DNA from: Ananas comosus
Taxonomy: Eukaryota; Streptophyta; Magnoliopsida; Poales; Bromeliaceae
Length of the DNA stretch: 64,000 nucleotides
NCBI RefSeq assembly: GCF_001540865.1
Contig: NC_033635.1
Coordinates: 3,058,231-3,122,230, forward strand
Direction: 5' to 3'
Position 1 is the first letter of the stretch. The number at the start of each line of letters is the position of its first letter. The notes below the pieces were generated by a model that was not told where the DNA came from, did no database searches, and was given only the letters and a program-made list of their open reading frames with translations. This document shows positions 21,736-33,200 of this stretch, in pieces. The position numbers and the translations under genes are program-made.

Positions 21736-22085
21736 AGTTTGTCAATATATTAGCAGTTTGTACCATATGAGCGACAATATAATTGAAAGAAAATATCGCA
21801 GCATTTATTTATATAATGATATGTGTGTTTTATGTTGTACCACGTTGCTTCAACTAATGAGAAAACATTGCCCATCTACTAAGTTAAAAGCATTAAATAT
21901 GACAAAAGAAAAGAAGTGAAAAGGAAGGGTCTTAATTAGTAGAGATTGATCATCCACATGAATTAATTTGTACCATATCACTGTAGAAATGATAATAATG
22001 CGATCTCCTTTGTTTCGTACTGTTCATCTAATTTATATTCAACTTATAATTTGTAATAAGTTGGGCACGAGGTTATTACTGTTTC
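21730..22085. repeat. Duplicated segment A (copy 2)
   Basis: Counterpart of 8650-9060. It is followed at once by a copy of the inverted-repeat element seen at 15991-17340 and then by segment B, so the order A-element-B is the same in both copies. Confidence 0.75.
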
Positions 22086-22862
22086 TCTATGGTTTAATTT
22101 TTATTTTACCAAAAAATTATATATAAAATAGAACGGTAAATTAATTTTTTTTAAAAAAATTACATAATGGCAAAGTAAAAATTATACTAAACCACAGCAG
22201 GACAGAGTGCAACATTTTAAACCACATAATAATAAAGTAAACTTTTTTGAATACTAAATAATAAAATTAAAATGGGTCCGGCTACTATACTATTATGAGT
22301 ACGATCGCTCTCGTACTCATAAGTTGTTTTCGATGATAGAGCTTCCGAATCGACGATCCACACCGTTAAACGTTATTTATAGCATTTAAAACTTCTAGAA
22401 ATTAAATTTTATAATTTTTCGACATCATTTACCTTACGATCAAGAGGTCACAAATTTGACAATTTTTAACGGCCGGTATGGGATACTTGCTAGTTTAACG
22501 GTCTAAAAGAATCGGAATTTATTGAATTTTTGATAGAAAATTCTATTCACTACATAAATAAAGAGCAATTACTCCGATCTTGAATTGAAGGATCTGATCA
22601 TCTTTTTTTAGAACGTCGTTCGATTTTGACCGTTCATTTTATGCCCACTTGATGGACTTTATTATGAATTCGAAAATTTACGAAATTTATTTTCTAGAAG
22701 TTTCAAATACTCTAGATCATATTTAACGGAGTGGATCGTCGATTCGAAAGCTCCATCATTGAAAACAACTTATGAGTACGAGGGCTCCAATACTCATAAT
22801 AGTATAAGAGCCATGGCCAATTAAAGTAAGCTAAAACACATCGGGATAATTTGAAGTTTAAT
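22086..22862. mobile_element. Inverted-repeat element related to 15991-17340, interrupted by another MITE
   Basis: The left part is 22086-22274 and the right part 22819-22862 (AAAGTAAGCTAAAACACATC and GAAGTTTA at its end). The element at 22275-22818 is nested inside it. Confidence 0.5.
22275..22818. mobile_element. Long-TIR MITE (same family as 40676-41245)
   Basis: About 544 bp. The arms match over more than 100 bp: GGCTACTATACTATTATGAG at the left faces its inverse near 22800, and CTTCCGAATCGACGATCC at the left faces its inverse near 22735. It has no open frame and, unlike its relatives, is not flanked by a (TA)n run. Confidence 0.75.
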
Positions 22863-23028
22863 AAATGTTTTGTACATAGTGGGTGGAATCTTGCTTGTGG
22901 TTTACACTCTATTTGGATTGTCTTGTTTGTGGTACCAACTCATTAATCGTAAGAGTGATGTGTAAGCCTGTAAGGTCGAATTATTGGCATTTCATTATCA
23001 GCACCATTTATGGTTGCAATAATAGTAA

Positions 23029-24017
23029 GGGGGTGTTTCGCGTAACTTGTGAAAATTAATTTTGGGCTCAAAAGTAATTTTCGGCTTAATAAAAGCGTTT
23101 GGCAACATCGCTTTAAAAATCTGATTTTGATTTTAAGAATTAATTTTCTGATTTTCGAAGTCCAGAATTAGAATTAGCTAAAATCTACTACTTGAAATCT
23201 GATTCTAATTTTGAATTCAAATTTCAAAATTTTTATTTTGATTTTAGATTCAAAGTTTAAATTTAATCTTAATTTTAACTTTTAAATTTTAAATTTATAT
23301 TTGAATATTTTTTTTCAAAATATAAAATATAAAATATAAAATATAAAATTTTATACTTAAATTTTAAATTTAAATTTTAATCTCAAATTTTTATTTTAAA
23401 ATTCAAAATTTCAAATTTAAGAGAAAATCTAAATTTTAAAATTTTAGAATTTAAAATTTAAAATTTAAAATTATTAGTTTTAATTTTAAAATTTCAAAAT
23501 TTAAATTTTAAAATATAAAATTTAAACTTGTAAAATTAAAATTTTTTTAATTTAAATTGAAAATTTACATTTTATTTTTAAAATTTTAAATATTTAATTT
23601 TAAATTTTAAATTTTAAAGTTTAAATTTAAAATTTAAAATTTTACTTATAATTTTAATTTTAAATTTTAAATTTTAAATTGAAAATTTAAATTTATATTT
23701 AAAAATTTAAAATTTAAAATTTAAAATTTAAAATTTATTTTTTAAATTTAGAATATAAATTTTAAATTTTAATTCAAATTTAAAATTTTAATTTAAATTC
23801 AAACTTTAAATTATTTTGAAAATAAAATTTAGTAAAAATATTATTATATGCGAACATTAAAAAAAAATTTATTAAACAGTTTTATAAAATCATTTCAAAA
23901 ATATCATTTTTATCTAAACTTAACAAAACGCTCTTCACCTTTTAGATAAAATCAATTCTTCAAAACAAAATTAATTATGCAAAAAATACTTTTACATAAT
24001 ATAAGCCAAACGGGCAC
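23029..24017. mobile_element. Tourist-like (PIF/Harbinger) non-autonomous element, 989 bp
   Basis: It is flanked by TAA (23026-23028 and 24018-24020). The ends are GGGGGTGTTTCGC and the inverse of GTGCCCGTTTGGC. The interior (about 23200-23830) is almost only A and T in repeated AAATTTTAAATTT strings. Segment B copy 1 provides the empty site, near 17672-17680. Confidence 0.75.
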
Positions 24018-24667
24018 TAAGTTACGGGCCGAGATGGAGGAGAAATTATTGAATTCGCCTCGTTCTATAGACCAGGTTCTCCAAAAACTAAAACTCGAAT
24101 TCAGAGATACTAATATCTAAATATAAATGTTAGATGTAATTTGCAATATGTAGGTTACAAAATATTATAATTATTTATATTTTTTTCCTCATGTAACGAA
24201 TGTGCCTTTGAAACTTCTTTTTTATTTAATTTACACTTTCCCTGCATACAAACCTTTGATTTAACTCCCTTTATTAGTAATGTTGAAGATTATTATAGAA
24301 TCAAAATAAAGTTCTACTAGAGATGCACACATGATTAAAAATTGTTTTAGTCTAACAAGGTTGTGCACATCTCTCATAAGCATTTGATTCGAACATGATT
24401 TTCAAAATTGCTAACAAAAGGAGTCAAATCAAACGATATATGTAAAATTAGAACAAAAATTAAAAAAAACGAAAAGCCAATATCAAAACGGATTAAAATT
24501 TAGTAAAGTGTTTACATATTTTAACCAAAGTTATGTACCTATAAAGTTGGGCGTAGTTACAACATTACTCTTTTATACCAAAAAAAAAAAAAGAAATATA
24601 AAGAAAAAAAATGTTACAGCCATATTGTTGTTCTGTCCTATTTATACCAATTATATTTGTCTTTTAA

Positions 24668-25065
24668 GGACCTGTTTGGCAGACACCCGATACAGCGTAA
24701 TAGGCCATTTTACTTCATTTTTTATTTTTTTTTTCTTTTTAGTTGGTTTGTTTGGAAGTTCCAATAAAAAAAAAAAAAATTACTATGTAATATAAATTTT
24801 ACAGAATAATTTTGAATAAAATTGATTGGAACTTTTTTAAAAGATAATCAATTCGTTTCTCACCCAAGATAGGTTGTTTTGATTAGTATAATTTTTTTAA
24901 AATTTATTTTATATAAAAAATAACATAAAGTATTATTTTGAAGAGTCAATTCAAATAATAATAAACAAAATAATTTTTTTTACAGAGTATAAAATTTTTT
25001 AAAATATTAAATATAGTAAAAAGTAAAACTTTTATTTTATTTTTTAATAATTATCAAACAGATCT
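24668..25065. mobile_element. Tourist-like MITE, 398 bp
   Basis: It is flanked by TAA (24665-24667 and 25066-25068). The ends are GGACCTGTTT and the inverse of AGATCTGTTT. Segment B copy 1 (about 18318-18328) shows the uninterrupted sequence CTTTTAAGATTCA. Confidence 0.75.
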
Positions 25066-25090
25066 TAAGATTCACACGATTCCGTGCAGT

Positions 25091-25744
25091 GGTGCAGAGA
25101 AGACTTTTTTTTTTTTCCTTTTAGCAGGGCAACAGTGTGGCAATCCAGCTTGATATTTGGGAGCCAGCTCGTGTTCTGCTTGAACGGCTCGAAATGAGCT
25201 TGAGATCGAATCGTTCATTCAGTAAACGAGCTGAACACGAGATAGGATCAACTCGCTCGTGTTCGGCTCGATAACAGCTCAAATACATATATTTTATATT
25301 TATATAATTTATTTAATATATATTTATATGTATAATATTAGTTTATTTTTAGCAAAATAAAAGTATAAACTCCATCTCAATTATAAAAAAATTCATTTAT
25401 ATATAAAATTTCAACCATTTTATCAAAATTTAATAAATAAAATTTTATAAATTTAATTTTTATATATATTCAATTTATTTTTTAATTTATTATTTGTTCG
25501 TCGGCCTGTGGGCTAGCTGGTGATAGCCACACGAGTTGAATTTTTCTTGCTGGATACTATAACGAATCAGGCATTCAGGCTTGTTGACACCCTAGTCACG
25601 ACAAGGAACTTTTTCCTCCCCGATCGCCACCCCCCGCCCCCCCCCACACATGTACACACGCACTCAAACTGAAGAAAAATCAAATCCCGATCGATCGAGC
25701 GAATTCGCCGGTCCGTCCGTGCGAGGCCAGCGGAGCAAATAAAA
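25091..25744 (+). promoter_or_regulatory. Upstream region and 5' leader of the permease gene
   Basis: 25091-25500 is AT-rich with no gene. The leader from about 25612 is C/A-rich. An in-frame TGA at 25670-25672, with no ATG between it and 25745, fixes 25745 as the first start in this exon. The leader block recurs as a relic at 21646-21735. Confidence 0.5.
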
Positions 25745-27560
25745 ATGACGGGGGGGAGGGCGTCGTGGTCAGAGTTGCGGCCGACGAGGGCGGGGCAGCG
25801 GACGGCGACGGCGGTGGAGTTCGCGGGGCTGTGGGTGGGGCTGGCGGTGGGCGTGCCGTCGTACTACATCGCGGGGGCGCTGGTGGAGAAGGGGATGGCG
25901 TGGTACCAGGCGCTGGGCGTGGTGGTGCTGGCCAAGTCCCTCCTCCTCCTCCCCCTCCTCCTCCTCTCCCACCCGGGCGCCCGCTACGGCCTCCCCTTCC
26001 CCGTCCTCGCCCGCGCCTCCTTCGGCCCCCTCGCCGCCCACCTCCCCTCCCTCCTCCGCGCCCTCGTCGCCGCCGGCTGGTTCGGTACTGCCCCCACCCC
26101 CTTTTTCTTTCTTTCCTTCTTTCTTTCTTTCTTTCTTACTACAAATTAATGAAGGGGTTGCTTGCTTAACTAGTGGCACGCTTGCGGTTATTACTTAAAT
26201 AAACTCAAATTTCTAAAATCTTACACTACGGTGTTTTAATATTTTATCTTCACTCACAACTTTTTGATAGGCCCAAAACTTAAAAGTATAAATTAGATGA
26301 GAAAGAAAATTAACTTAAATTGCGAGACAAATAAATTTGTAAATATTCAGTACCATTTGATTCCATAAAAAAATTATTTATTTCAAAATCTTACGCTACG
26401 AGTATTTTAACATTTTATATTCAACAACATCAGGCATCGAGTCCTGGATCGGCGCGGAGGCGCTCCTCCTCCTCCTCCCTTCCTCTTACCGCGTCGGCGT
26501 TTCCTACGCCGTCTCCTTCGTGCTCTTCATTGCTATCCAGCTCCTCCTCGTACTGAAAGGCATGCGCGGAATCCGCGCCCTAGAGAAGTACTCTGCACCT
26601 GTCCTCATATTCTTGGCCGTGACTTTATTAATTTGGGCCTACGTTTGGGCCGGGGGCTTCGGCCCAATGCTGTCGCTCCCGCCACGGCTCAGCCCGGGCG
26701 AATTCTGGGCCCTCTTTTTTCCGTCGCTGACCGCAAACGTCGGCAGCTGGGCCGCTGTCGCCCTCACCATCTCGGACTTCACCCGCTTCGCCCGGTCGCA
26801 GGCCGACCACATCCTCGGCCAGCTGGGCCTCCCCCTCTTCATGGGCTCCTTCGCCTTTGTGGGCCTCGCCGTCACCTCCGCCACCCAGACCATCTTCGGC
26901 CGCATCATCTCCGACCCGGTCCAGCTCGCGGCCCACATTAACGGGGGCCCGTTAGTGAGGTTGTTCGTAGTGAGTGGATTAGTTTTGGCCATCGTCACAA
27001 CCAACATCCCCGCGAACATAGTGGGCCCCGCGAACATACTAATGGGCCTCAGCCCAAAATGGTTCACGTTCCGGCGCGGGGCCCTTGTAACGGCCGTCCT
27101 AAGTGTCGGGTTCCAGCCGTGGAGGATCTACGGCAATGCGGATAGATTTGTGTATGCTTGGCTCGTGAGCTACTCCGCGGTGATGGGGCCCATCGCGGGG
27201 ATCATTCTCACCGACTACTTTGTGCTCCGGCGCACCGTGCTGGACGTCGAGGGCCTCTACGAGACGGGCCCAGGGGGCCCATATTATTACTACAGGGGCT
27301 GCAATTTAGTGGCCCTGTTCACTATGGTGGTGACCGTGGGGCCCACAATTCCGGGATTCCTCCACAAGGTGGGAGTGGTGGGGCCCATCCCCGAGGCCCT
27401 GGTGTTCATCTACAACGTGGGTTGGTTCTTCGGGTTCTTCTCCTCCGCACTCGTTTATGCGGCGCTCTCGTATTTATGCGGACGCTGCGGAGTAGGTGGA
27501 AAGGCCGAGGCCACTGCCACTTATTCACCGACACTAACGGGCCCACTTTTGGCAGAGTGA
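25745..27560 (+). CDS. NCS1: NCS1-family nucleobase permease (PLUTO-like)
   Basis: Two exons, 25745-26084 and 26434-27560, split a glycine codon (G|GC) and give 488 residues. The family (Arabidopsis PLUTO) moves uracil, adenine and guanine across the plastid envelope. Visible features: a hydrophobic polytopic protein with about 12 membrane segments, the first at [19 protein letters not shown] (about residues 28-46); PVLARASFG (about 85-93); [10 protein letters not shown] just after the junction (about 114-123), a conserved segment in the substrate-binding part of NCS1 carriers; ISDFTRFAR; and [11 protein letters not shown]. Exons are strongly GC-rich. The usual plant NCS1 protein has a plastid transit peptide before this start; here the frame is closed upstream by a TGA at 25670. 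The protein may therefore lack plastid targeting, or another 5' exon was missed. Confidence 0.93.
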
Positions 27561-27660
27561 AGTTTTTTTCTTTTTCAAATTTCTTTCTTTTACCTCTATT
27601 TTGTTTTGTTGTTTTTCTTTTTTTTTGGACATAAACCGGTTTAATAATTCGTAAATTAGT

Positions 27661-27911
27661 GTAGGGCTACTATACTATCTGAAGTATACAGAATCCGATG
27701 CTTCTAAATTTTTGATCATTGGATTAAAAATTATACAGTTGGGGTGATTGCGGTCCTCCCAGAATTGAATGGTACTCCTAGGGTTGAGTGGTTCCCACAG
27801 ATTAATAGTATTAATCCAAAGGTTAGAAATGATTGAAGGGTTGATCTAAGAATCAAAAAATCGTAAGCACCAGATCCTCTATACTTTCGATAGTATAGTA
27901 GGTCTACTCTC
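27661..27911. mobile_element. Short MITE (about 250 bp), (TA)n-flanked on the right
   Basis: The left end GGGCTACTATACTATC is the inverse of the right end GATAGTATAGTAGGTCTAC (with one change). It is followed by an (AT)n run at 27918-27952. Relatives are the right part of 27954-28242 and 36190-37251. Confidence 0.7.
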
Positions 27912-27912
27912 A

Positions 27913-27953
<41 letters not shown>

Positions 27954-27956
<3 letters not shown>

Positions 27957-28242
27957 TGAGGCTACTATGCTATTGGAAGCACGGAGCCTTTCGTGCTTCC
28001 AGCTTGTTTTCGATGTTGCGACTTTCGAATCGTCGATTGACTCCGTTAAACTTGATCTAGAGTAGTACTCCTAGGGTTGAGCGGTCCTCCCAGAATTGAG
28101 TAGTACTCTTAGGGTTGAGTGGTCCCCACAGATTAATAGTATTAATCCAAATGTTAGAAATGATTGAAGGGTTAATCTAAGAGTCAAAAAATCGTAAGCA
28201 CCAGATCCCCTATACTTCCGATAGTATAGTAGCTCTACTCTC
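27954..28242. mobile_element. Chimeric MITE: left arm of one family joined to the right part of another
   Basis: 27954-28065 matches the left arm of the element at 28509-29052 (GAGTGAGGCTACTATGCTAT, GACTTTCGAATCGTCGAT). From about 28066 it matches the short MITE at 27661-27911 (CTAGGGTTGAG, AGATTAATAGTATTAATCC, GTAAGCACCAGATCC). It is bounded on both sides by TA runs. Confidence 0.75.
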
Positions 28243-28259
28243 ATATATATATATATATA

Positions 28260-28487
28260 ATTGAGCTACTATACTTTTAAAAGTACCAAGACTTTGGTGC
28301 TTGTAAGTTTTTAGCCTTTAGATTAAAAAATATGTGGTTAGGATAATGTGGGCCCCCTAGGGTTGAGTGGGTGGTTGGTTGAATAGTATAATCTAACGGG
28401 CGTAAATGATCAACAGTGCTGATCTAACGGTTAAAACCTACAAGCACAAAATGATTGGTGCTTTTACAAGCACCATAGCCGAACTCT
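28260..28487. mobile_element. Short (TA)n-flanked MITE (about 230 bp)
   Basis: TTGAGCTACTATACTTTTAAAAG at the left; the right end reads GCACCATAGCCGAACTC. Both sides are TA runs. Related pieces occur at 47036-47152 and 47168-47392. Confidence 0.65.
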
Positions 28488-28508
28488 ATATATATATATA
28501 TATATATA

Positions 28509-29049
28509 GAGTGAGGCTACTATGCTATCGGAAGCACGGAGCCTTCCGTGCTTCCAGCTCGTTTTCGATGTTGCGACTTTCGAATCGTCGATCGGCTCCG
28601 TTAAATTTGATCTAGAGTATTTGAAGTACCTAGAAAATAAATTTTATGATTTTACGATATCATTTGCCTAGTGAACGAAGGGGCTCAAAATCAACGGCTG
28701 AAAATAAAAATCTTACAAAATATAATAATATGATATTAAAATTTTAAATCAAAGATATTGATCTTGTTTTATATAGTATAAAAAATTTTCTATCAAAATT
28801 TCACGTGAATTGGATATTTCTACACCGTTAAACTTACAAACGGCTCACTACGGTCATTGAAATTTATTGATTTTGAGCCCATTCGATCACTAGGCAAATG
28901 ATATCGAAAAATAATAAAATTTATTTTCTAGGTACTCCAAATACTCTAGATCAAGTTTAACGGAGCCGATTGACGATTCGAAAGTCGCAACATCGAAAAC
29001 GAGCTGGAAGCACGGAAGACTCCGTGCTTCCGATAGCATAGTAGCCTCA

Positions 29050-29052
<3 letters not shown>
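28509..29052. mobile_element. Long-TIR MITE between (TA)n runs (Micron-like insertion preference)
   Basis: 544 bp. The arms match over more than 150 bp: GAGTGAGGCTACTATGCTAT against its inverse at 29033-29052, and TTTCGAATCGTCGATCGGCT against its inverse near 28970. It has no open frame. It lies between TA runs at 28488-28508 and 29053-29080. Rice 'Micron' elements also sit in TA microsatellites; relationship beyond that habit is not claimed. Confidence 0.85.
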
Positions 29053-29082
<30 letters not shown>

Positions 29083-29083
<1 letters not shown>

Positions 29084-29285
29084 CAAAATAAATTCGGGTT
29101 CGGGTTGAGTTCGGATTCGGATCGGGTACAATCAAAATCCATATCCGAATCCATATCCGTTGGATTTTTATTTTTTATATTCATATCCGAATACATATCT
29201 ATATCCATCGGATATATCCGTTTCATTCGGGCTCGAGTTCGGGTTCGAATAAAATTTCGGATATCCATACCCATTGATATCCCTA
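29083..29285. repeat. Right-end fragment of the hAT-like TTCGGG repeat
   Basis: TTCGGGTTCGGG strings, then GGATATCCATACCCATTGATATCCC, match the right half of 21089-21513. Confidence 0.65.
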
Positions 29286-30222
29286 TCCAAAGCTGAGAGT
29301 GTGTTTGTTTTGTTCCAATGTCACTCTAAACTTCATGCACGTCGTTTGAAAGCTACATGGCGGCTTATGGAAACAAAAAAAAAACATAATATATTATTTT
29401 TGATATTAAAATTTTTGCAGAGTAATATTATTTGTATATTTTTATATTACAGGTAAGATGTACGTCTTATTCATTCTAAAACCTTTTTCTTTTTCTCAAG
29501 TATTATTAATTTTTTTTAAGGTAAAACTCATTTATTTTGTTGTGACCCTTAAATTTAACGAATGTAAAATATACACATCTATGTACAAATGAACGTAAGG
29601 ATATATAGTATAAATTTTTTTATTGTTGTTTTTACTAATGTTTCATAGGTTGTCACATCGATCACAACAATATTTCAACGGACACAGTCCAAAAAAAAAA
29701 AAAGAAAATTCTTAAAAAAAAACACATAAAAATGTACAACATGTCAATGGGATGCGACCTTAATAGGCCACACCATGTCCACGCACTTGTTAGAGCTGGT
29801 TTAACCCGTGACCGATACTCTTTTTTTTTTTTGAAAGAAAAAAAAAATAATAGTTGTTTATTTGTTTAAATGAAATTCAACTTTAGTTCACAATCCAAAG
29901 TTATCAAATCCTAACACTTTTCAGAATTGGAACTATTTCTACAGTAATTTTCTTTATTTTGTCCGATCTTAACTCGACTTGGCAATCTTATGCGAAATCA
30001 AGGGCATGGGAAGCTCTAGTTTCATGAATTTTTTTACTTTCATCAGAACAAATAATAGAAGTCACGATTTATATTGAAATTGGAGTTTGAAATCCTCGAT
30101 CTCACCAAACCAATTATATTGAAAGTCTGCATTCTTGCGTACAATCATATTACTTTGACAACAAACATAAGCAAATAATCAAATACTGTAACATTTCGAT
30201 AGATTCAGTAAATAATTTGTAA
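29286..30222. other. 3' flank between the MITE cluster and the flavonoid P450; no gene seen
   Basis: AT-rich, only short open frames. The part next to 30223 would hold the P450 3' UTR. Confidence 0.5.
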
Positions 30223-33200
30223 TTATTGCATAATCGATACGTATGCTTCCGGAAGAAGCCTAGGCACGGGGCGCGCCACTAAAGGCGCAGCCCGTTGCAA
30301 TGTGAGCCCATAGGCTTCTTCCATATCCAACTTCTCCGGCGGTTGCCCGTCCGGTAGAGTCCAATCAAAGGCATGTACAAGCGTAGCCGTCATGAGCTGC
30401 ACCATACGCAGTCCTAAGCTCAAACCCGCGCAAATCCTCCGTCCGGCCCCGAACGGTATGAGCTCAAAGTCACTCCCTTTAACATCCACGTTCTCGTGGC
30501 GCCCGCCCGGGAGAAATCGGGCCGGGCGGAATTCGAGCGGGTCGGGCCATATAGCCGGGTCGCGGGCGATGGCCCATACGTTGACGAGGAGCGTGGCCCG
30601 CTTAGGAATGCAGTAGCCGTCGATCTCGCACGCCTCGGCGGCGATGCGGGGGAGGGAGAGCGGCGTCGACGGGTGGAGCCGGAACGTCTCTTTGATGATG
30701 GCCTGCAATGTGGGGAGGTTCGGGAGGTCGGACTCCGACACGATCCGGGTCCGGCCCACGACCGAGTCGAGCTCGAGCTGGGCCTGTTTGAGGATTTCCG
30801 GGTGGCGGATTAGCTCCGCTAAGGCCCATTCGACGGTGCTAGATGAGGTATCAGTCCCAGCAGTGAACAAATTCTGTAGCACGTTAGGCAAATAGAGCTC
30901 ATGAATAGAAGAGGCAACCTTACAAGAGCATATGTACGGTTCATATTTATTTGGAACCTACCACTAACCTGTTGTTAAATGGCATGACATTTCAAATGCG
31001 AGGTGAAATGTGTGATATTGTTATGAATCGTTGCATGTTCATTTATTCTCCACTAATTATACAATTAGTTACATCCCTATGTAGAAAAGTAATTTTTTTT
31101 TCAAAAAATATTTTTTTGAATTTTTTGTTTTAAAGTTTGTTGATTGCAGGTTATTTAATATCTAAACATGAAAAAAATTTAGTATGTATACGTCCGTTAT
31201 ACAGCTAGCTAACCTGGCATCCCCAACCAATAAATTTGTCCCATTCGAAATTCTATCGTGATTAATAAAAAAATATTTTTATTATACTTTTAAAATATAT
31301 AATCAATTTATTATTAATGATATGATGTAAGTACGATAATATAGTCTTCCTCTTAAACATCTCAATCTTAAGAGCCATACGAACTCAACTTGCTAAAGAA
31401 GCACTTTTGTCTACATCAATTGGATGCCACAAAAAGCCCGTGTTATATATTTTATGGTCTAATTTGTCGCTCATCACGTGAAATACTTTAATTTTAATTA
31501 AATTAGCATGGATAATAAATTATAGCGCCTTATGGAAGAGTGATTTTATTTTTATTCTTATATTACCTTATAATTTTAATTGATCGTCCGAATTATTTTA
31601 TTTTTTTTTAAATAACAGATTATTCGTTTTATTCATTTGAAAAGACCTCAAGAAACAAAATAAAAACAAAAAAATAGAAAAATAAAATAAAATAAAAAAA
31701 TAAAAGAACAGAAGTCAGTTAAAAAGATAGAGCCAGCGACAGTTCACCTCCCACCTTCTCACCAACACTCTATGAATCATTGTAGTCTTTACGGAACTGG
31801 AGTTAATATTTTTAAAAATTACATTATTTCTCTCTCTCCAAATTATCCATCAGATCGTGTAAATTAGTTTAAAAAGATAAGTTTCATGAAAATACTATAA
31901 TTTATTGGAGTAGGTTGAAGTATTGGATGGATTGATGAAAGGAACATTATTTTTTTTTATTTTTTTGAGAGATAGGTAGTATGTTATCCGCTTCGTTTAT
32001 TTCATTTAGAAATAAACTTAGCTAAAAATGTGAATCAATTAGAATTCGAACTCGGAATTTTGAATATCAATCATCAAATCTTTTATCACTTGCACTAGAG
32101 ACGGTCGGTAAAAGAAATATTATTATGCAAGGCACGGGTTGTGTGGTGCTACCATACGTTTGGCATGCATCAAATTTTTTTTTTAAATAAATCATGCATC
32201 AAATTTTTAAACGATTATTAGTACCTCCACCAAAAGAGAAAGTTCTTTTCTTACACAATTATTTATGTAGAAAGTTTGTTCCAAATCAATCAAATTATAC
32301 AAAAAAACATAATAATTATATATTAAAATAATCTATTTTTTTTAACTTTCTTACATAATGTGCAGATGTTTGATTGGATATTATAAATTTTTTTTAAAGA
32401 AAAATCCTACCACTATCAGTGCCCTTGTTCTCACATATTGTGCTATTTTTCACTGCAACTATTTTTACACTATGGGAGTCAATAAGAAACTCGTCTAAGG
32501 TCTTGAAATTTTTTTTAGTAAAATTTTATAAAATTTACATGAACTATAGATCATTTTGATTCGATAATATAATATTTCAAAACTTTGATTTTAGTAGTCA
32601 AACTTTTAATCTATTTGATTTAAGCTAATTATTTGTTTAAAAAAAATTAAAGCTACTTGCATAAAATATACGAAGTCCGTAAAAATAAATGATGCATTAA
32701 AAAATTTAGAATCAAAGATTCATTAATTTGCTCAAATCAAATAAATTAAAAGCTCATCAAAATTTTTAAAATTAGATAGTCAAACCTAAATGGTGATAGT
32801 TGAGATAAGTTCTATAAATTTTGTTAAATATAAAAAAAAATTAAAATACATTTCTTTTTATAAGTTTAATTAAGTAAAAATACAATTCTTTTTATAAGTA
32901 AAAATACAATTTATATAGAGGTTCAGAGTTTTGTTACTCACACGGATGCAAGAAAAAATATTGAATATAAAATAATATATAAATATATATATATTTTTTC
33001 TAAACTTCTTAAGAAGTCCTTCACTCGTACTCACCGATCTCCGCATTAAAATCTAACCGGTAACAAACGCGAGACTTATTTCTCCTCACGGAGGGAAAGG
33101 ACGAATTACAACTAAGATTCTCTGTAACCACAAAGCTAAAACTACTACTACTTTCCAATAATTAAATAATAAATAATAAATAATAATAATAAACCAATAT

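Larger units (their letters stand above)
22862..25090. repeat. Duplicated segment B (copy 2)
   Basis: Counterpart of 17341-18395. It has gained two Tourist-like elements (23029-24017 and 24668-25065) and lacks the SINE. Confidence 0.75.

Noticed and set aside
25765..27067. Long open frames on the opposite strand and in other frames of the permease exons
   Set aside because: GC-rich coding exons give open shadow frames; only the 25745-27560 two-exon frame matches a family and shows membrane segments.
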